NCBI RefSeq assembly: GCF_048544455.1
Contig: NC_133538.1
Coordinates: forward strand, 440,198,311-440,262,310
Direction: 5' to 3'
Length of the DNA: 64,000 nucleotides
Origin: Silene latifolia
Lineage: Eukaryota > Streptophyta > Magnoliopsida > Caryophyllales > Caryophyllaceae
Below the pieces are notes generated by a model. The model made no database searches and was not told the DNA's origin. It was given only the letters and a program-made list of their open reading frames with translations. Within the stretch, counting starts at the first letter, position 1. Each line of letters opens with the position of its first letter. Both the position numbers and the translations under genes were made by a program. Below, one piece after another: positions 46,302 through 59,742 of this stretch.

Positions 46302-47549
46302 TGTTGGAGTTAGTGTCCTCCACAATAGTGCGTTTACATTATAAATCTCAATAAAGGAATATCATCAGGATATTTATTATATGATCCTCATCATTTAATT
46401 AACGTAAATCGATAACGGTTGGCTGACAAGAGTTTGACATTATTGTCGTGAGACGACGGTGATCAACTGACCCCTTTCGGTCACACTTAAAGGAACGAAC
46501 CCCAATTGACAACTAATTAATTGTATGATATACAATTTATTTAGTCCCTTGATTTATTTACTAAAAGGTTAGTCGATCTTTCTAGAGAGATTTCGAGTTG
46601 CGAACTCGAGGCGCGGCAGTTATTATTTTATTATGCGATACTTGAATAATAAATTTTATGAGACGGGTTTTAGTTAATTAATTGTTAATTTACTAAAATT
46701 GTACTAATTGATTAATGTGATTAATATTAGTACGTAAATAATATGTGTAGCGGTACACGTATATTTATGGAGTGTTTTGGACATATTTAATCGGGAAGCA
46801 TTTAAACATAAAACGATGTTTAAAGTAAAATTACACGTATTTGTGCGACAAATATAAGAACCAAAATGGACCCGTAAATGGGACATTGGACCGTATAAAT
46901 GGAGTGTAAATGGTTGATTATAAATATAATCATTTCACTTTTACTTTATGCTCTTCCCTATTTTATCTTTTGTTCTATTCTATGTGATAGAGTATTGGAC
47001 ATAAAAAGGAGAAAAAGCACACTCCATTTCCCTTATAGGGTGCCGGCCTCCCCTCCCTCATTTACACTTCATTTTTGTTCATTTTTCCACAACTTGAACA
47101 TTTTTGCATGTGAAGAAAGTGTAAAAATTATTTATCTTTCTAAAATCATTAAAATCATTTTACTAAGACTAGTTAGTAATAAAGATTAATAATACTAAGT
47201 ATATTAGTATTATTTACATATTATCAAGGGATAAATTTAACAAGTATCTAGTTAATATTTGTTAGATTATTGGGTATTTGTTCTTGGGTGTTTCTTGAAG
47301 GAGATCTTCTAATTTGGAGATTTGAAAAGGAGGATCTTCCATCTTTTATTAGCACAAGAACAATCAACGTAGGAGATATTGATTGTGCCCATATTCACCA
47401 TCAAATCAATGTAAGGAAATTGTATTTCCTTAATCTTTAATTAATATGGTTTTATATTTCGATGCATGTTACATAGATCACCTAAAACACAAATTATTAG
47501 ATAATTTTATTTTTAATTAGAGAGTCTAATTAGGATCTATGATCTTTCA
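46302..47549 (+). repeat. 3' LTR of element E
   Basis: This is the partner of 7325-8472, 100 bp longer because of a block near 46964-47062 (including gtgatagagtattggaca) absent from the other copy. It is followed by the TSD-like ggtgg (47550-47554) and then by Athila RT sequence. Confidence 0.95.
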
Positions 47550-47554
47550 GGTGG

Positions 47555-48610
47555 TTCATCCTTTCTTAGGAACCACTTGAACCGGACTTACTCATTTAGA
47601 ATCGGAAATTGCATAAATAATTCCCGCATCCAACAATTTAATCACTTCCTTTTTTACCACTTCTTGCATGTTAGGATTTAGTCGTCTTTGACCATGGACA
47701 CATGGTTTATGGTCTTCTTCAAGATGGATTCTATGCATGCAAAATTCGGGGCTTATGCCCTTTAAATCATCAAGTTTGTAACCAATGGCTTTATTGTGAG
47801 TTTTTAAAACATGATGCAATTTAGACAATTGACTCTCACTCAAATTAGCACTAACAATTAACGGACACATCTCCTCATCATCTAGAAAAGTATACTTTAA
47901 ATTGGAGGGGAGGGGTTTAAGTTCAGGTTTTTATACCTAAAGGTCTTGAGATGTAGAAACCAAACCTATAAAGTGTGAGCTTTCCTCCAATGATAGCTCT
48001 TCTCCATCCAATTCATGCTCCAAAGCATCTATCTCCTCATTTCCAATCTCATCATCACCTGTAAATGATCTAATAGCAAGAGTGCCTCCATAGGATCTTT
48101 AGACAAATATCGAGGTATAGAGTCTTCTATGACAATGTCAACAACATCCAAAACATCAATAGAATTACAAGATTATTCTATCATTGGACTCTTCATGGTA
48201 CTATTTAAATTGTATATGACCTTATCGTCACCCACTTCCAATGTGATTTTACCATTCTTGACATCAATTACCGCACCCGCGGTATGTAAAAAGGGTCTTC
48301 CCAAAATGATTAGGATTTGGGCATCTTCGGCCATGTCAAGAACAACAAAATCAACCGGAATGAAAAACTTACGTACCTTCACAGGAACATCCTTCAAAAC
48401 TCCCAAAGGGCGTTTTATAGAACGATCCGCCATTTGCAATGTGACACTAGTACATTTTAAGACTTCCATATTAAGCTTAGCACAAATAGAGTAAGGAATT
48501 ACACTCACACTAGCACCTAAATCACATAAAGCTTTATCAATTTGATAGGTGCCAACTGTGCATGGAATAGAAAAACTACCGGGATATTTTAACTTAGAAG
48601 GGGACTTGTT
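47555..48610 (-). pseudogene. Athila protease and N-terminal reverse transcriptase (element A)
   Basis: The minus strand reads the retropepsin-like protease of element A: ALCDLGASVSVIPYSIC at about 48545-48495 (Athila-type active site DLGA), IPVDFVVLDM and ILGRPFLHTAGAVIDV. The RT N-terminus follows at 47870-47592 (LHHVLKTHNKAIGYKLDDLKG then PEFCMHRIHLEEDHKPC and RRLNPNMQEVVKKEVIKLLD), then ISDSK, a TGA in the place of a Trp, and PVQVVPKKG just before the E insertion. The RT continues at 7319. Region 47871-48172 is degraded. Confidence 0.88.
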
Positions 48611-50606
48611 TTACAAAAGAGCACTAACCTCGGCGGTGAAGGATATTGTTTCAACTTCGTCAAAAGTCCTCTTCTTAGTTAAAATCTCTTTCATGAACTT
48701 AGTATAAGATGGAATTTGAGTAATTAATTCGGTAAAAGGAACGGTTACCTGGAGATTCTTTACAACTTCCATGAACTTACCGAATGGATAATTCTTTTGA
48801 TGCTTTGCCAATCTATGAGGAAAAGGCACTTTGACTTTTTCCGGCACTTTGTTTCAACATCCTTCTTTGGAGGAGCATCCTCCACATCTTTGATTTCTTC
48901 AACCACAAATTGGACCATCCACCTTCTTTGGAATATCCTCACCTTTCTTACCATTAGGAGAAATCTCCAACTCAACAAGTACCTCCTCAGCTTCCTTGTG
49001 CATGGGTTGCTCATCATATTTCATACCACTTCTCAAGGTGATGGCATTGAGGATAGCATGTGGTTTCTCACCTTGAGGTGGTAATTGACCCGTTTTTCTT
49101 TGACAGCTAGAAGCGGCTAGTTGAGCCATTTATTGCTCTAGCATCTTGATGGCAGCATTTTGAGCTTGATCATTCTTTTAGATTTAATTCAACAATTCCC
49201 TTTGCATTTGTACCATCAAAGCCTCAATTTTACCCCCTCCTTGGTTGTTTTGTTGGACATTTTGAGGTGGTGGACCTTGATTTTGTTGGTAATTTATTTG
49301 AGGTGGCCTTTGTGTTTTTAGTTTTCACTTTGATAGCCCGGTGGGGAATTATACTTTTGTTGTTGTGGAATGTAAGCATTTTGTTGTTGTGGTTGGGGTT
49401 AAGGTTGAGGGTCAAGCAGATTATTACTTTTATAAGACATATTCGGGTGAAATCTTGAATTCGGGTTATAAGTATTTGAAAATCTACCTGGTGGATATAA
49501 ATTTTGTCTAAAAGTTTGATAAGCGCATACCTCCTCCATAGTAGCTTGGCAATGAGCGGCATAATTACCCGCACCCCCGCAACCTTCACAAACAATGATT
49601 TGACTAGTAGAAGACATGACATTGAGTTTTTGAAGAGAATTCCTAGCATCTCGATCCGCCAATTGTTGTTGGAGTAAGGCAATTTGAGCCAAGAAAACGG
49701 AATTATCGGGAGATTCCTCCTTACCCTTGAGTGGCACACTTCGGGAATTGACATATTGCACGTCATGGATTGCCTTGGATTCAATTGTGGCATGAGCAAT
49801 ATCAGTGTCAATTTGATCAAACCGCCCATTGTTGGTGGAATCGAGAATCCTTCGGGACTCGACACAACATCCATTGTAGAATGTTATAGCGAGGAACCAA
49901 GCATCCAACCCATGATGTGGGCATTGTCTTTGTAGCTCCTTGTACCTCTCCCAAGCTTCATACAAGCTCTCAAGAGCTTGTTGACGGAATCCGGTGATTT
50001 GGCTCCTTAAAGTTTGAGTTTTCTTTGGTGAAAGAAACTTTTGATAGAGAGCAAGAGCCAATGTCTCCCAATTTGTGATTCCCATGGCGGTGCGATCAAG
50101 GCTATTGATCCATAGCTTTGCCTTGTCCTTCAAAGAGAAAAGAAAAAGTATTTCCCTAATTTGGGCTTGAGTGACACCCGTTTGCCGAATCATGGAGCAA
50201 TAGTCACAAAATTTTTGCACATGCAAGTTGGGATCCTCCAAAGGACTTCCCCAAATTGCTTCCTCTCCACATGGCTAACGAAATCCGGTTTGATCTTGAA
50301 TTCCGGGGCGGTAATTTGAGTAGTAGTAATACCGGCTGGAAGCATAGCCGCGGTAGGCTTGGAATGATCGAAAAGTTTCACCATCTTTTAAGTTGGAGAT
50401 GGTGGTGGTGGTGGAGATGATGAACTAGAAACCTCCTCCTCTTCAAGAGCTTTAAGATCGTCTAAGTAAGACTTTCTTGCACTTTCAAATTGCACGGGAG
50501 AAGCGGCATCTTTAACTTCATTCCAAAAACGTCGTCTTCTATGAAAAGTTTTCTCAGGCTCGGAATCTGGTGAAAGCAAATCTCCAGTACGAGATAACCA
50601 GAGCAT
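48611..50606 (-). pseudogene. Athila gag and gag-protease linker (element A)
   Basis: The frame from 50606 starts the gag N-terminus (Arg-rich FHRRRRFW, Pro-rich tail). A stop near 50388 and a shift near 50240 follow. The Retrotrans_gag domain lies at 50235-49880 (LHVQKFCDYCSMIRQTGVT, LKDKAKLWINSL, YEAWERYKELQRQCPHHGL). The zinc-finger-like CEGCGGAGNYAAHC lies near 49588-49547. Downstream are a Gln/Asn-rich stretch, AQLAASSCQRKTGQLPPQ and NAITLRSGMKYDEQP (49129-49000), and PFPHRLAKHQKNYPFGKF (48830-48777), the linker typical of Athila before protease. Several frame changes (near 49400, 49230, 48900 and 48850) make it non-functional. Confidence 0.87.
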
Positions 50607-50715
50607 AAGACAACAATCTCTATAAAATCGTAAGTAAATGTCTCAAGGAACAAGTGTTCATCAAGACAAAAGAAAACAAGATAGAAATCAACAAATCTAA
50701 ATGCAATAAAACCAT

Positions 50716-50735
50716 GCTCCCCAGCAACGGCGCCA
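50716..50735 (-). promoter_or_regulatory. Primer-binding site of Athila element A
   Basis: On the minus strand tggcgccgttgctggggagc follows the 5' LTR end (cctatca, 50741) after a 5-base spacer. It matches the tRNA-Asp-type PBS (tggcgccgttgcc) used by Athila elements and so confirms the lineage and orientation. Confidence 0.9.
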
Positions 50736-50740
50736 AAATT

Positions 50741-52185
50741 TGATAGGCTATGTCGCACACCTAATCAAAGATAAATTCCCTAGATACAAATTAATGTAGT
50801 AATAAGGGTCGAACACAAGGAGACAGGAATTGCGCTATGAAATGCTATGAGTAGACTTCTATCAAGGTTGGTTACGATTGGTTTGGTTTGTTGGTTGGTT
50901 TGTTAACTATCAAATAAGACGATGTAAACTATATGATTTAACAGGTCTAGGGGAGTCGGGTCACACATGCAATTGTAAATATATTTGTTCTTGTTAAACT
51001 CAGAATTAATAACATTGTCAATTGTTTAGGCTTAAAGACACCTACCTCACGATATTAGTGTCAACCATAGACCGGGTCCTAGAGAAACTCCCGTTTATGA
51101 CTAGGTCGTCCTACTACACATGCTTAGTCTAATCCGATTCCGTGCCTCTCGACTTATAGAACGAATTAACAAACTTAATCGATGATTATGGCCACTAAAC
51201 AGAGATTAATCATGATTATACAAACATGTGATAGAAACAATTAGACAATATTATATAAACCTAATTTATCATTTTACATATATTATTTATTGCATGGCTT
51301 CCCTAGTCCCTAGAATAAGGAAATTTAGCTACATATATTGAACTTTAAACTACAAACTATGATGTATCAAATGCTAAACATGGTTATAGAAATGATATAG
51401 ACTAACAGATGAATTATGAAAAATGAGAATAAACTATGTGATGGAATAAAAATACTAATGATAAAACTATGTGATAACTAAAGTGGAAATATAAACTAAA
51501 TAAACTAGAATTAGAATTACCGGAAAGGAAATGGAACTTGAAGTAGAAACTTGCAAGTACGAACAAAATGAGAACCAAATACTTGAATAAATAGAACCAA
51601 ATGTTTAACAATAACCAAATTCTTAACAAATTCAAACTAAGATGAAAACTATGAGAGAATTTTTGTGTGCTTAAGAATACAAGAAATATGAGATTGTAAG
51701 GTGAAAATAAGATGCTAATTAGGTCAGACCTAGCTCTCTATTTATAGGGGGCTAGGGATAAAACACATGCACGTAAAACAAGGAATCTCCGTCTTTCTTA
51801 AGTCCTCTAGTTAATGCTCAAGGAATCCGAGGTTGATGTTTAATGCCATGTTTAATCACCCGGTTAAGCTCTAAATGCATAGTATCCAATGTAATTTAGC
51901 ATCCTAAGCTTCCACCTAGTCGGACTTCAAATCTTGGGCTTGACATTGAATAAGACATTGCATTTCTCATTTCGATCCATAACTTTATGCATGCAAATCC
52001 ATGTAAAATTTCAAGGTTGGTCCAATGTTAGCTTTGCTTCTAGTTACTTGCTCAAGTGATGGAATTAGCTTCTAAAAGCTCAACTTCCTCCAAAATGTGA
52101 CAAAACATGCAAAGACAACTAGAATGCAATATTATCTCATAAAAACACTAAGGTTAGTGCAATAATCATATAAATTTGAGCTAAA
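50741..52185 (-). repeat. 5' LTR (at least part) of Athila element A
   Basis: This is the sequence upstream of the PBS, ending on the minus strand in ...gcgacatagcctatca. It has no coding potential and is AT-rich. It has no second copy in the window, so its outer boundary cannot be set by comparison. Element D is inserted at 52185, and the LTR may resume at 60982 for some tens of bases (ccccatatttta on the minus strand). Confidence 0.65.
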
Positions 52186-53447
52186 TGTAGGATTCATAAA
52201 CCTCTTAATAGACATTTCTAATAACTATATAAATTTAGTTTAGTCATAAACTAACAAGATCTTATGCATGCATAACAAAATAATACAAAGTAAGAAGAAA
52301 ACGATCTACTTACAATGAGGGCCGAATGGTTATACTAATTTGGAAACCTTCCAAATTAGTCTTCTTAAGAAAATCCTAGTGCTCCAAAGATGAACTTAGA
52401 TCCAATATTAGAATCTAATCCTCAAGGATTTGTACCAAGATAACCCTCTTAAACAAATACTAATTTGTTACTAGAAATTAGTATATGTGCCCTAAAATAA
52501 TACTAATATTATTGTTTACTACTTCTATTAAAGGTAAGATAATATTAGTGATTTTATGAGTTTTTACTTCTTAAGTGTTCTAAACAAAAAGAGAGAATTT
52601 ACAAATTACTCATGTTTTTGTTAAGTAAGAATGACCAAAAATAAGAAGAGAAAACTCTTCTTATTTTCTAGGTGGCCGGGTAGCATGGGGAAGAAGGCCC
52701 AATGCATGCTCAAGTTTGTTCTTCTCAAGATTTAGGCTTGCATGCCTATCATTAGTAGGGTATGATTGTGTTTTGTTAATTAAATGAACAAAACACAACC
52801 AACCTCCCATACCCCCTTATTTACACGGCACCCATGAGTTAAAAGGGTACATTTTAAGTTTGTCATATGTCAATTTGTGTAGTGTGACATATTGGACATG
52901 TTACTAGACATGTTATTTAGTAATGCATTTTTAACTTATTAAAAATCATTATATAAACAAAATAAATCATATACAAAAATTAAATAGTAATTCATGATTA
53001 CAAGTACTCAAAATGGAATTATAAATTACAACAACTTGTATTTATAATAAATTATTCATTCTTATTTTAATTGTATCATAAACAATAATAAAACCTAAGT
53101 AATAAAACAATTTTACATTACTTAGAACGAATCTTATTTACTCGAATTACAATAAGATACGAATTCTCACTCACAAAATCATTAGTTCAATTTTAAGGAA
53201 TTAATTAACTTGAATCAACATACAATTAATTAATTAATCAATTAAGAGTGTTATCCTAGAGGTATGACCTTAGGGATCAACTGATCACCACCGTCATACG
53301 ACAGTAATGTCAAACTCTACTCAGCCAATCATTACCGATTAATGTGGATCAGTTAACAATAAAATATTACTTTCCCTCATGCATTCTTATTATGAGATTT
53401 AAACATGTGATCGCATTATTGTCGAGGACACTTAGCTTACTCCAACA
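52186..53447 (-). repeat. 3' LTR of element D
   Basis: It matches 59743-60976. Plus-strand ends are tgtaggattcataaacctct and ...gcttactccaaca. It carries the shared box with gtatgacctt(a)gggatcaactgatcaccaccg, given here as gatcaactgatcaccaccg then cgacagtaatgtcaaactct. Confidence 0.94.
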
Positions 53448-56400
53448 ATCTCCCAGTTGTCCGCGACAAGTGTGCGTCACCAATTCTCTTGTCCTATTAC
53501 TATCTCTCACTCAATGTAAGGTGTCTTGCAGGTCGTACTTGCATTTGATCATATCGTGAGTGGGTTCCTCGATCTGGAGAATAACTGTCTAACCGGAATT
53601 ATGTACCAGAGATATCTTCCGAGCGTGGCCATGCATTTCCAGTTCATTACTCCTCGAGTAGCCTTGAGATATTAAATAACCCTGACAGGGATGGACAATT
53701 CCTATTACACTATTTCCTTAAATAGCCACAGCTTATCATAACCCAAATTATGCCCTTTAGACCCCAATTACGAAGGTCGTAGAACATAAATCAAAGTTAC
53801 TCTGAAACTGTGCCACCTTAGGCGAACAGTCTTTAGTCAAAGAATCGACTCATAAGAATACTATAGTAGCTCTCGCCACGACCAGGCTATAAAAGTTTCC
53901 AGAACTCTATAAGCGGTCATAAGCCCGACAGAGTGTCCCATACAGTCTGTCTATATGATCGACTAGTCATCTCTTATGACTTTATGGCTCTTGAACTTGC
54001 CATCAATCGCATCACTTTCCAGTCACTTCGAGATGTCACCTCATATAAGTAACTAGGGGCGAATACTATGTTAATCCAGTTCACTTTAATGGGGTTCAAT
54101 ATTGTCTCAACAACCCATTTGGATGTAACAAAGTACAAGATGAGTTATCAATAACTCAAACGATAAATGTGATTATCACATACGAGTAGTAAATACCATA
54201 TTACCACTCTATGTCTTATAATCATAAGTGTATTTATACACTTGCCTTATGCAATAAAAGTTTAGCATGTGAACATACCATGTGTCTAAGAGTTCAAACT
54301 TTATGAATTGTGATTTCCTTCAATTTCATGTTCTCTCTCATAACATGAACTTTACTAAGTACATGTCTAGACTTCATACTAGACTCAGGTTCTTTAACTT
54401 GAAATAAGCTCCCATTGTTATTATATAACCTGTGATGTGGTCTTTGGTGGACGATACTACTCATAGTCATCAAAGCACACCACCTAATCACAACGTACTT
54501 AGGTTCATTTTGTAGAATCTTGCAATGGATGACAATAAAATACCCTTTTCTAGTCTTTTGCTCCTTAGGTCAACAAAACCAGCCTAGGATAATAAAAAAA
54601 AACCTTATGAGCTTTGAAAATTTGAGTTCGTGTAATCTTCAACACACAACTCAATATTCTTCCAAACTCCAGAACAGACCATTAGTTCTCCTTGAGAATT
54701 TATGACGGTTCCTTAAGGCTTACCAATGACTCTCATATGGGTTAACTTGTTATCGACTCATCATGCTCCAAGCATGTGATTCATCTAGGACATGTGCATT
54801 ATGGCATGCATGATTATTCTAATGGTGGAAACATTAGTAATCGATTTCGTGTAGACAACAGTTCTTAGGTTTATGTGAATAATCATAATTCTATGATAAT
54901 TAAATTTTCATCGATATGAACAACCTACTTAACTTGTTGAATTTTAAGATGAAGGATTATTATCAACATAAGATACCTATCTATGTGCCAATCCAACATT
55001 CCATGTTATGATAGATTTGCATAATGTCTAACTTCATCCAGAATTGAAAAACCTAAATACTTCTTTATAAAAGACAGTATTTGTATGTCATTCTCAATGA
55101 GTAATATGTTATGCAATTCATGAAGGATGATTGCTCCCACTCAACTTTATGTCTAAACATGACTGTCGCTGACACTCAATTCCATGTGTACACATGTTTC
55201 GTTTTCGACAACTCATTCGAAACATTACATGATTTGGAATGGTCATTGCTTTTCTAAGTATTAGTTAAAACCATACATATATGTCATTCACATATCCCTT
55301 TCTAAATTCCCATTTGGAAAGTGGTTTTAATACCGTACCTTAATTATTTTCATAATGAGGTATAACAATGATTTGAATCTTTTGCTTAGTTACTAATTAA
55401 CATAGCTTTTGTAGACATCGACATGCCTCTCTATGCAACTCTTAATCATAAATTTCTATTTACTTTAGATTGGTCTCAACAATCCAAAATAAATCCATTT
55501 ACTTGCATAGATACCATTTTGGTTTCATAAGGCTCTTAAGTAAAATGTCGAATTTTAAAATCTCTAGGTATATCCACTTCATAGATCAAAATATTATTTT
55601 CCAAGAACATATTCTTTTGTCTTTTCATAAGTCTAAAGTTTTCTTAAGAACGCTTTCTTTTGGTCTCCGCACGTCAAGAGTCTAACCTAATAACATCTTC
55701 TTTTGGTCTTCTCGCGTAGATCCCATCCCTAAGAACATCTTCTTTTGGTCTCCTCACGTAGATTCCATCTGGTCAAGGTTTGTGGCTAAATTTACTCCCA
55801 CTCTATCTTTAGGAAAAATACACTAAATTTCTCCAAAGATAGCTTTTGAGCCACAAATAATGATGGTGAAGGAGGAAGACATTTCACATGTCAACCTATA
55901 GAGATCTATTTGAGAGATATTGAAAAGATAATGTAGACTAGACTTTTTAATTTTGATAGGTGTATCAAATAAGGTTGGTAACGTTACCTAATGTGACTCC
56001 AATAACTCAGCATAACTTCATAATTGATCTTACACAAGTAACTTGTTACTTTTTAGTCACAATGGCATAAGGAGAATCGAATTCATAGCTTATGTTAATG
56101 ATTCAATCATTATATTTGTCTATTTGATCAATTTAAGTTGTTAAAATTTTATGCTTCTTGGTGCAAGTAGTGTATGATGACAAATTTTAGAACAAATGAT
56201 ACGATAAGTGGAGTGACTTGGGTTGCAAACCAAGTCACAAATATCCAAAATACAACCATTGTTTAAAGGAAACAAACAAATTTCCAAGTCGAACGAGGAA
56301 ATTAAAAGGAGTTCTAAAATTTCAAAATACAACACGATAATAAAGACAAAGCAAAATAAGGCTAAGCTTCCATAGATCTAGTACCATGGACGGCTACATA

Positions 56401-56540
56401 TAGCTTTCCTCAAGATCTTTTAGGCTTGCTTGTCTTTGCCTTTGTCCTTGCTTGGATGCCCTAAGTACAATAAAAAGGGTAATCATCACAACTTGTATCA
56501 AAATACCAAAGTTGAGATCGAAACAAAAAGATAGAGATAG
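53448..56540 (-). pseudogene. 3' UTR and decayed pol of element D
   Basis: From 53448 the minus strand has the PPT (aactgggagat), the second PPT-like motif (gagtgagagat) and the 3' UTR shared with C and E to about 54130. An RNase H relic at 54491-54294 reads NNGSLFQVKEPESSMKSR, matching the element E RNase H (NNGTIFQAKEPKSSNKSG). Near 55085-55125 an RT relic (HNILLIENDIQ) replaces the catalytic YVDD box. The remainder to 56540 has no usable frame. Protease and integrase were not recognised. Confidence 0.7.
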
Positions 56541-57455
56541 TTATTTACCTACTGGAACAATCTTTCCAGCTTTGATATCGCCAAGATAATTTGGACAATT
56601 CCTCTTCCAATGCCCAACACCATTAAAATAGTGGCATTTGTCCTCGGAGGAGGCACCCTTTTTGGACTTACAGGAGCTAGCTTCAAAAGCCTTTCCTTTG
56701 CCCTTGTTGGGAGTTAGCTTCTTTACCTTATTGCCACTTTTCTTAAATTTTCCTTTGCTCTTTTGAATAAAGTTGAGCACGTCCTTGGTGGTGTTAACAT
56801 TTAGCCCCACGTCCCTCTCTGCTTGCACAAGCATTTTATGCAATTCATCGAGGGAAACTTTCAAGTTTTTCTTATTAAAATTCACCCTGAATTGAACATA
56901 TGCCTTAACCTTGTTCAAGGAATGAAGAATTCGGACAATGATGAGTTATTCGGGAATTTCTACCTTTTGCATCTTTAGAGTCTCAACATGCTCCATTAAC
57001 TTAAGCACATGAGGGCTAACTTTTTGGCCCTCCTTGATATTGAGATCGAAAAATGCGGATGCCGCTTCTTATTGTATGATCCTTGGAGCTTGTAAAAACA
57101 TGGTCACAAGCTTCGTATAGATCTCATATGCGGTGCTAATCTTTATAGCACTCATTTGGAGATCGGCCTCCATAGAGAAGATCAACACATTTTTGATCGC
57201 GGCCGACTCCTTTTGGTAAGTCTCATAGGCTTGCCTAGCGGCGGGGGTAGACCTTGCGGTAGGTATGGCGGGAGAGGCCTCGGTGAGGTAACGAAGCTTG
57301 TCGTCGCCCTCCGCGGTCAAACGGAGTTGAGCGTCCCAATCAGCGAAGTTGGACCCATTCTTTTCTAATTTACATCGATCCATGAAGAATCGGAGCCAAT
57401 AAACATTGGTGAGAGTCGTCGAGCTAGTGTTTGCGGATGAATTTGGAGTTGTCAT
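56541..57455 (-). pseudogene. Element D gag (copia) with two stops
   Basis: The ATG at 57455 (MTTPNSSANTSSTTL) begins a single frame of about 305 codons to the stop at 56541. It carries a copia gag domain (KLEKNGSNFADWDAQLR, AYEIYTKLVTMFLQAPR), a basic Lys-rich linker and a zinc knuckle CHYFNGVGHWKRNC near 56630, in which the second Cys is replaced by Phe. Two internal TAA codons (57069-57071 and near 56946) interrupt it without changing frame. It is closely related to E gag in layout. The frame upstream of 57455 is leader. Confidence 0.88.
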
Positions 57456-59728
57456 TGCAATTGAGAAAACAATTTTGACTACAAAATAGGAAGTGAAGGA
57501 ATTAATAAACATTTATCGTTTTAATAATACTTGTAAACATTTTAAACAAGTTTTAAGCATTTATATAGTGTCCTCTACCCAACTATTATAAATGATCCCG
57601 AAATCCAAATTCATATTAACTCGGGGACGGTGAGCCGATTCATCCCTAATCAATATAATTCGGTAGATTAACTTTTTAATCGATTCTACTTCTAGAACTC
57701 TCGGTCGATAAAATTACTTTAATATTTATCTTAAGCCCAGAACACATGCGGCTACGGTCGCGAATGCTTCCGTTGAGCTCAATCCAATTTACGATGTAAT
57801 AAAAATTTACTACCCACTTACCCAATTTAACAAGTTTAGCACCCCGGTGAGCCGAGCCTACTTTCTTATGAAATTGGGACTCATGGTTCTACTATTTGGT
57901 AAGGCTAATTCACAATTATTATTTAGTGAGAGGTCTTATCAAATTATAATCTATCTCGTTTTAAGTGAACAAAAGCGGTGAACTTCAATAATTATAATTG
58001 ACAGGGTCGATGACTCGATAAAATATGATATGCATGTGTAGTTATGGAGATTTGGCTATGCATGCAAGCATATAAAATAAATGCAAAGCAAAGCAATAAA
58101 ATCCTAGTATGGCCTTCCTAAAAATAGTAAATTTAATAAACTATTTACAAATTTGGAAACCAACTACTTGGTCCCTTGAACTTCATTTGGCACACACTTC
58201 AAGGCAACAACGTCTTTGTCGGAACTCCTTCCCGAATGGCACCGCCTTCAAGGAACTCCGGGAAAAATAAATTACATAACTTTTTTACTTTATACATTAT
58301 AAAAACAAAAACAAAAAAAATAAAATAAAAGTAATACGAGATCACAAATAATTACAACCGAATCGATATCCTCATTCATTTCGGGAAATATTAATTAAAA
58401 CTAAGGTCATACTAAGTGCAAATTACATAATTCAAAATTACATAAAATAAAACATGACATTCATACTAAAAATACAACATTAATATATGTATGAAACATG
58501 CCATGTGATGTGCCAAATCGCCCTATTAAAGCTAATATCGTATATTTGGTCCGGTTTTATGGATAGTTGCGATTATTAACTTATTAAAATCACACAATAT
58601 TACATAAATCAAATCTATGTCCAAGTTAATTACCCCAACTGTTTTAGGACTCAAAAATTTAGTCTTCACTAAATATTTGACAATACTTCAAATTGATATT
58701 CTTTTATTGCTAATTAAACATCTTTTAATCATAAAAATAAATAAATAATTCCCAATAAGTCATAAAAATTCGAAAATTTCAAAATCATGATTTTGTATAT
58801 TCTAGAAAATTTCCAACATTCCAAAATTTTAATAAAAGTTGCCCATAGAATATCTTTAATTTACTTCACAAATACATCGCATAATACATAACTTCAACAT
58901 TTTAATTCCAAATTAAACATAAAAATTATAAAAAATCAAAATTAAAATTTTGAATATTCTATAGAAAATTCCAGAACCTGGAAATGACAAATTTTCAAGC
59001 CCCATAAATCGTATTTACAATTATGACAATTTAAAGTTGCTATTTATCAATTTTATTATATAAAAATCAATAATCACCCAAATCAAATTAAATTTGACAT
59101 GCAACTTTAGATCTGATGTTCATATTATATATAAAATATTGAAAAAAAAATTCATGTCATAAAATTCATTTTAGCTATTTTTGCTAAAATAGTCACTATT
59201 TATGTGATTTTTACATCTAAAAATCATAAATCATGCAAAATAAAACCATTTTACCTCAAAATTTACATATAGTGTGTAAATATTGCATGCGACAACATAC
59301 TAAAATTTCATGGGCAGAGACGAAGTCTAACTAATTTTAACCAAAATACCTCCATTTAATCCATTTTTATCATGTAAAAATCATAAATCATGCAATATAA
59401 AACACTTTTACACAAAATTTTACATACTATAAGTAAAATATGCTTGTGAGGTCGTTTAAAAATTTCAAGGTCAGAATCATAGTCTAACTTATTTTAGTAT
59501 TTTAAAAGTCATTTTACTAAATAAAATGTAATAAAAATACTAAAATTAAATTAATGAGCAATAAAAATTCCATAAATCATCAAAATGACCTAAAATCGAT
59601 TTAGGACCAGAATGTTAATCTTGCAAAATTTCGTGGCCTTTATATTCATAAATCACAAAATATTAGTTTTATTTAAGTTACATATAACTCGAAAAAACTA
59701 TAAATCGATTATGCATGCAACAACCATT
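57456..59728 (-). other. Long leader of element D
   Basis: This 2.3-kb non-coding leader lies between PBS and gag. It is related to the leader of C in several blocks (cctctacccaacta, ggtgagccga, cctagtatggcctt, ttacataattcaaaattaca). It is strongly AT-rich from 58270 to 59700. I see nothing else in it. Confidence 0.7.
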
Positions 59729-59742
59729 GCTCTGATACCAAT

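Larger units (their letters stand above)
7325..47549 (+). mobile_element. Element E: Ty1/copia LTR retrotransposon containing nested elements
   Basis: The LTRs are 7325-8472 and 46302-47549, both starting TGTTGGAGTTAGTGTCCTCC and ending ATGATCTTTCA. The PBS (tggtatcaagagc) is at 8475 and the PPT (aagtgggagat) at 46291-46301. Gag-pol is at 41491-45502. The TSD is ggtgc/ggtgg, with one mismatch. The element interrupts the RT of Athila element A: RT motifs continue on the two sides. Removing element B and its TSD leaves about 9.1 kb, a normal size for a long-leader copia element. Several dozen LTR differences and a roughly 100-bp indel suggest it is older than C. Confidence 0.95.

Noticed and set aside
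46899..47189. Frame in the 3' LTR of element E
   Set aside because: It spans the LTR-specific 100-bp indel and is absent from the other LTR; LTRs do not encode proteins in this family.
56455..56545. Possible intron after D gag (gtaaataact ... ttgtacttag)
   Set aside because: GT and AG are present, but copia elements of this kind normally read gag and pol as one frame and the sequence beyond does not resume a recognisable protease.
57156..57368. Plus-strand frame antisense to D gag
   Set aside because: A shadow of the gag frame 57455-56541, which has the copia gag domain.
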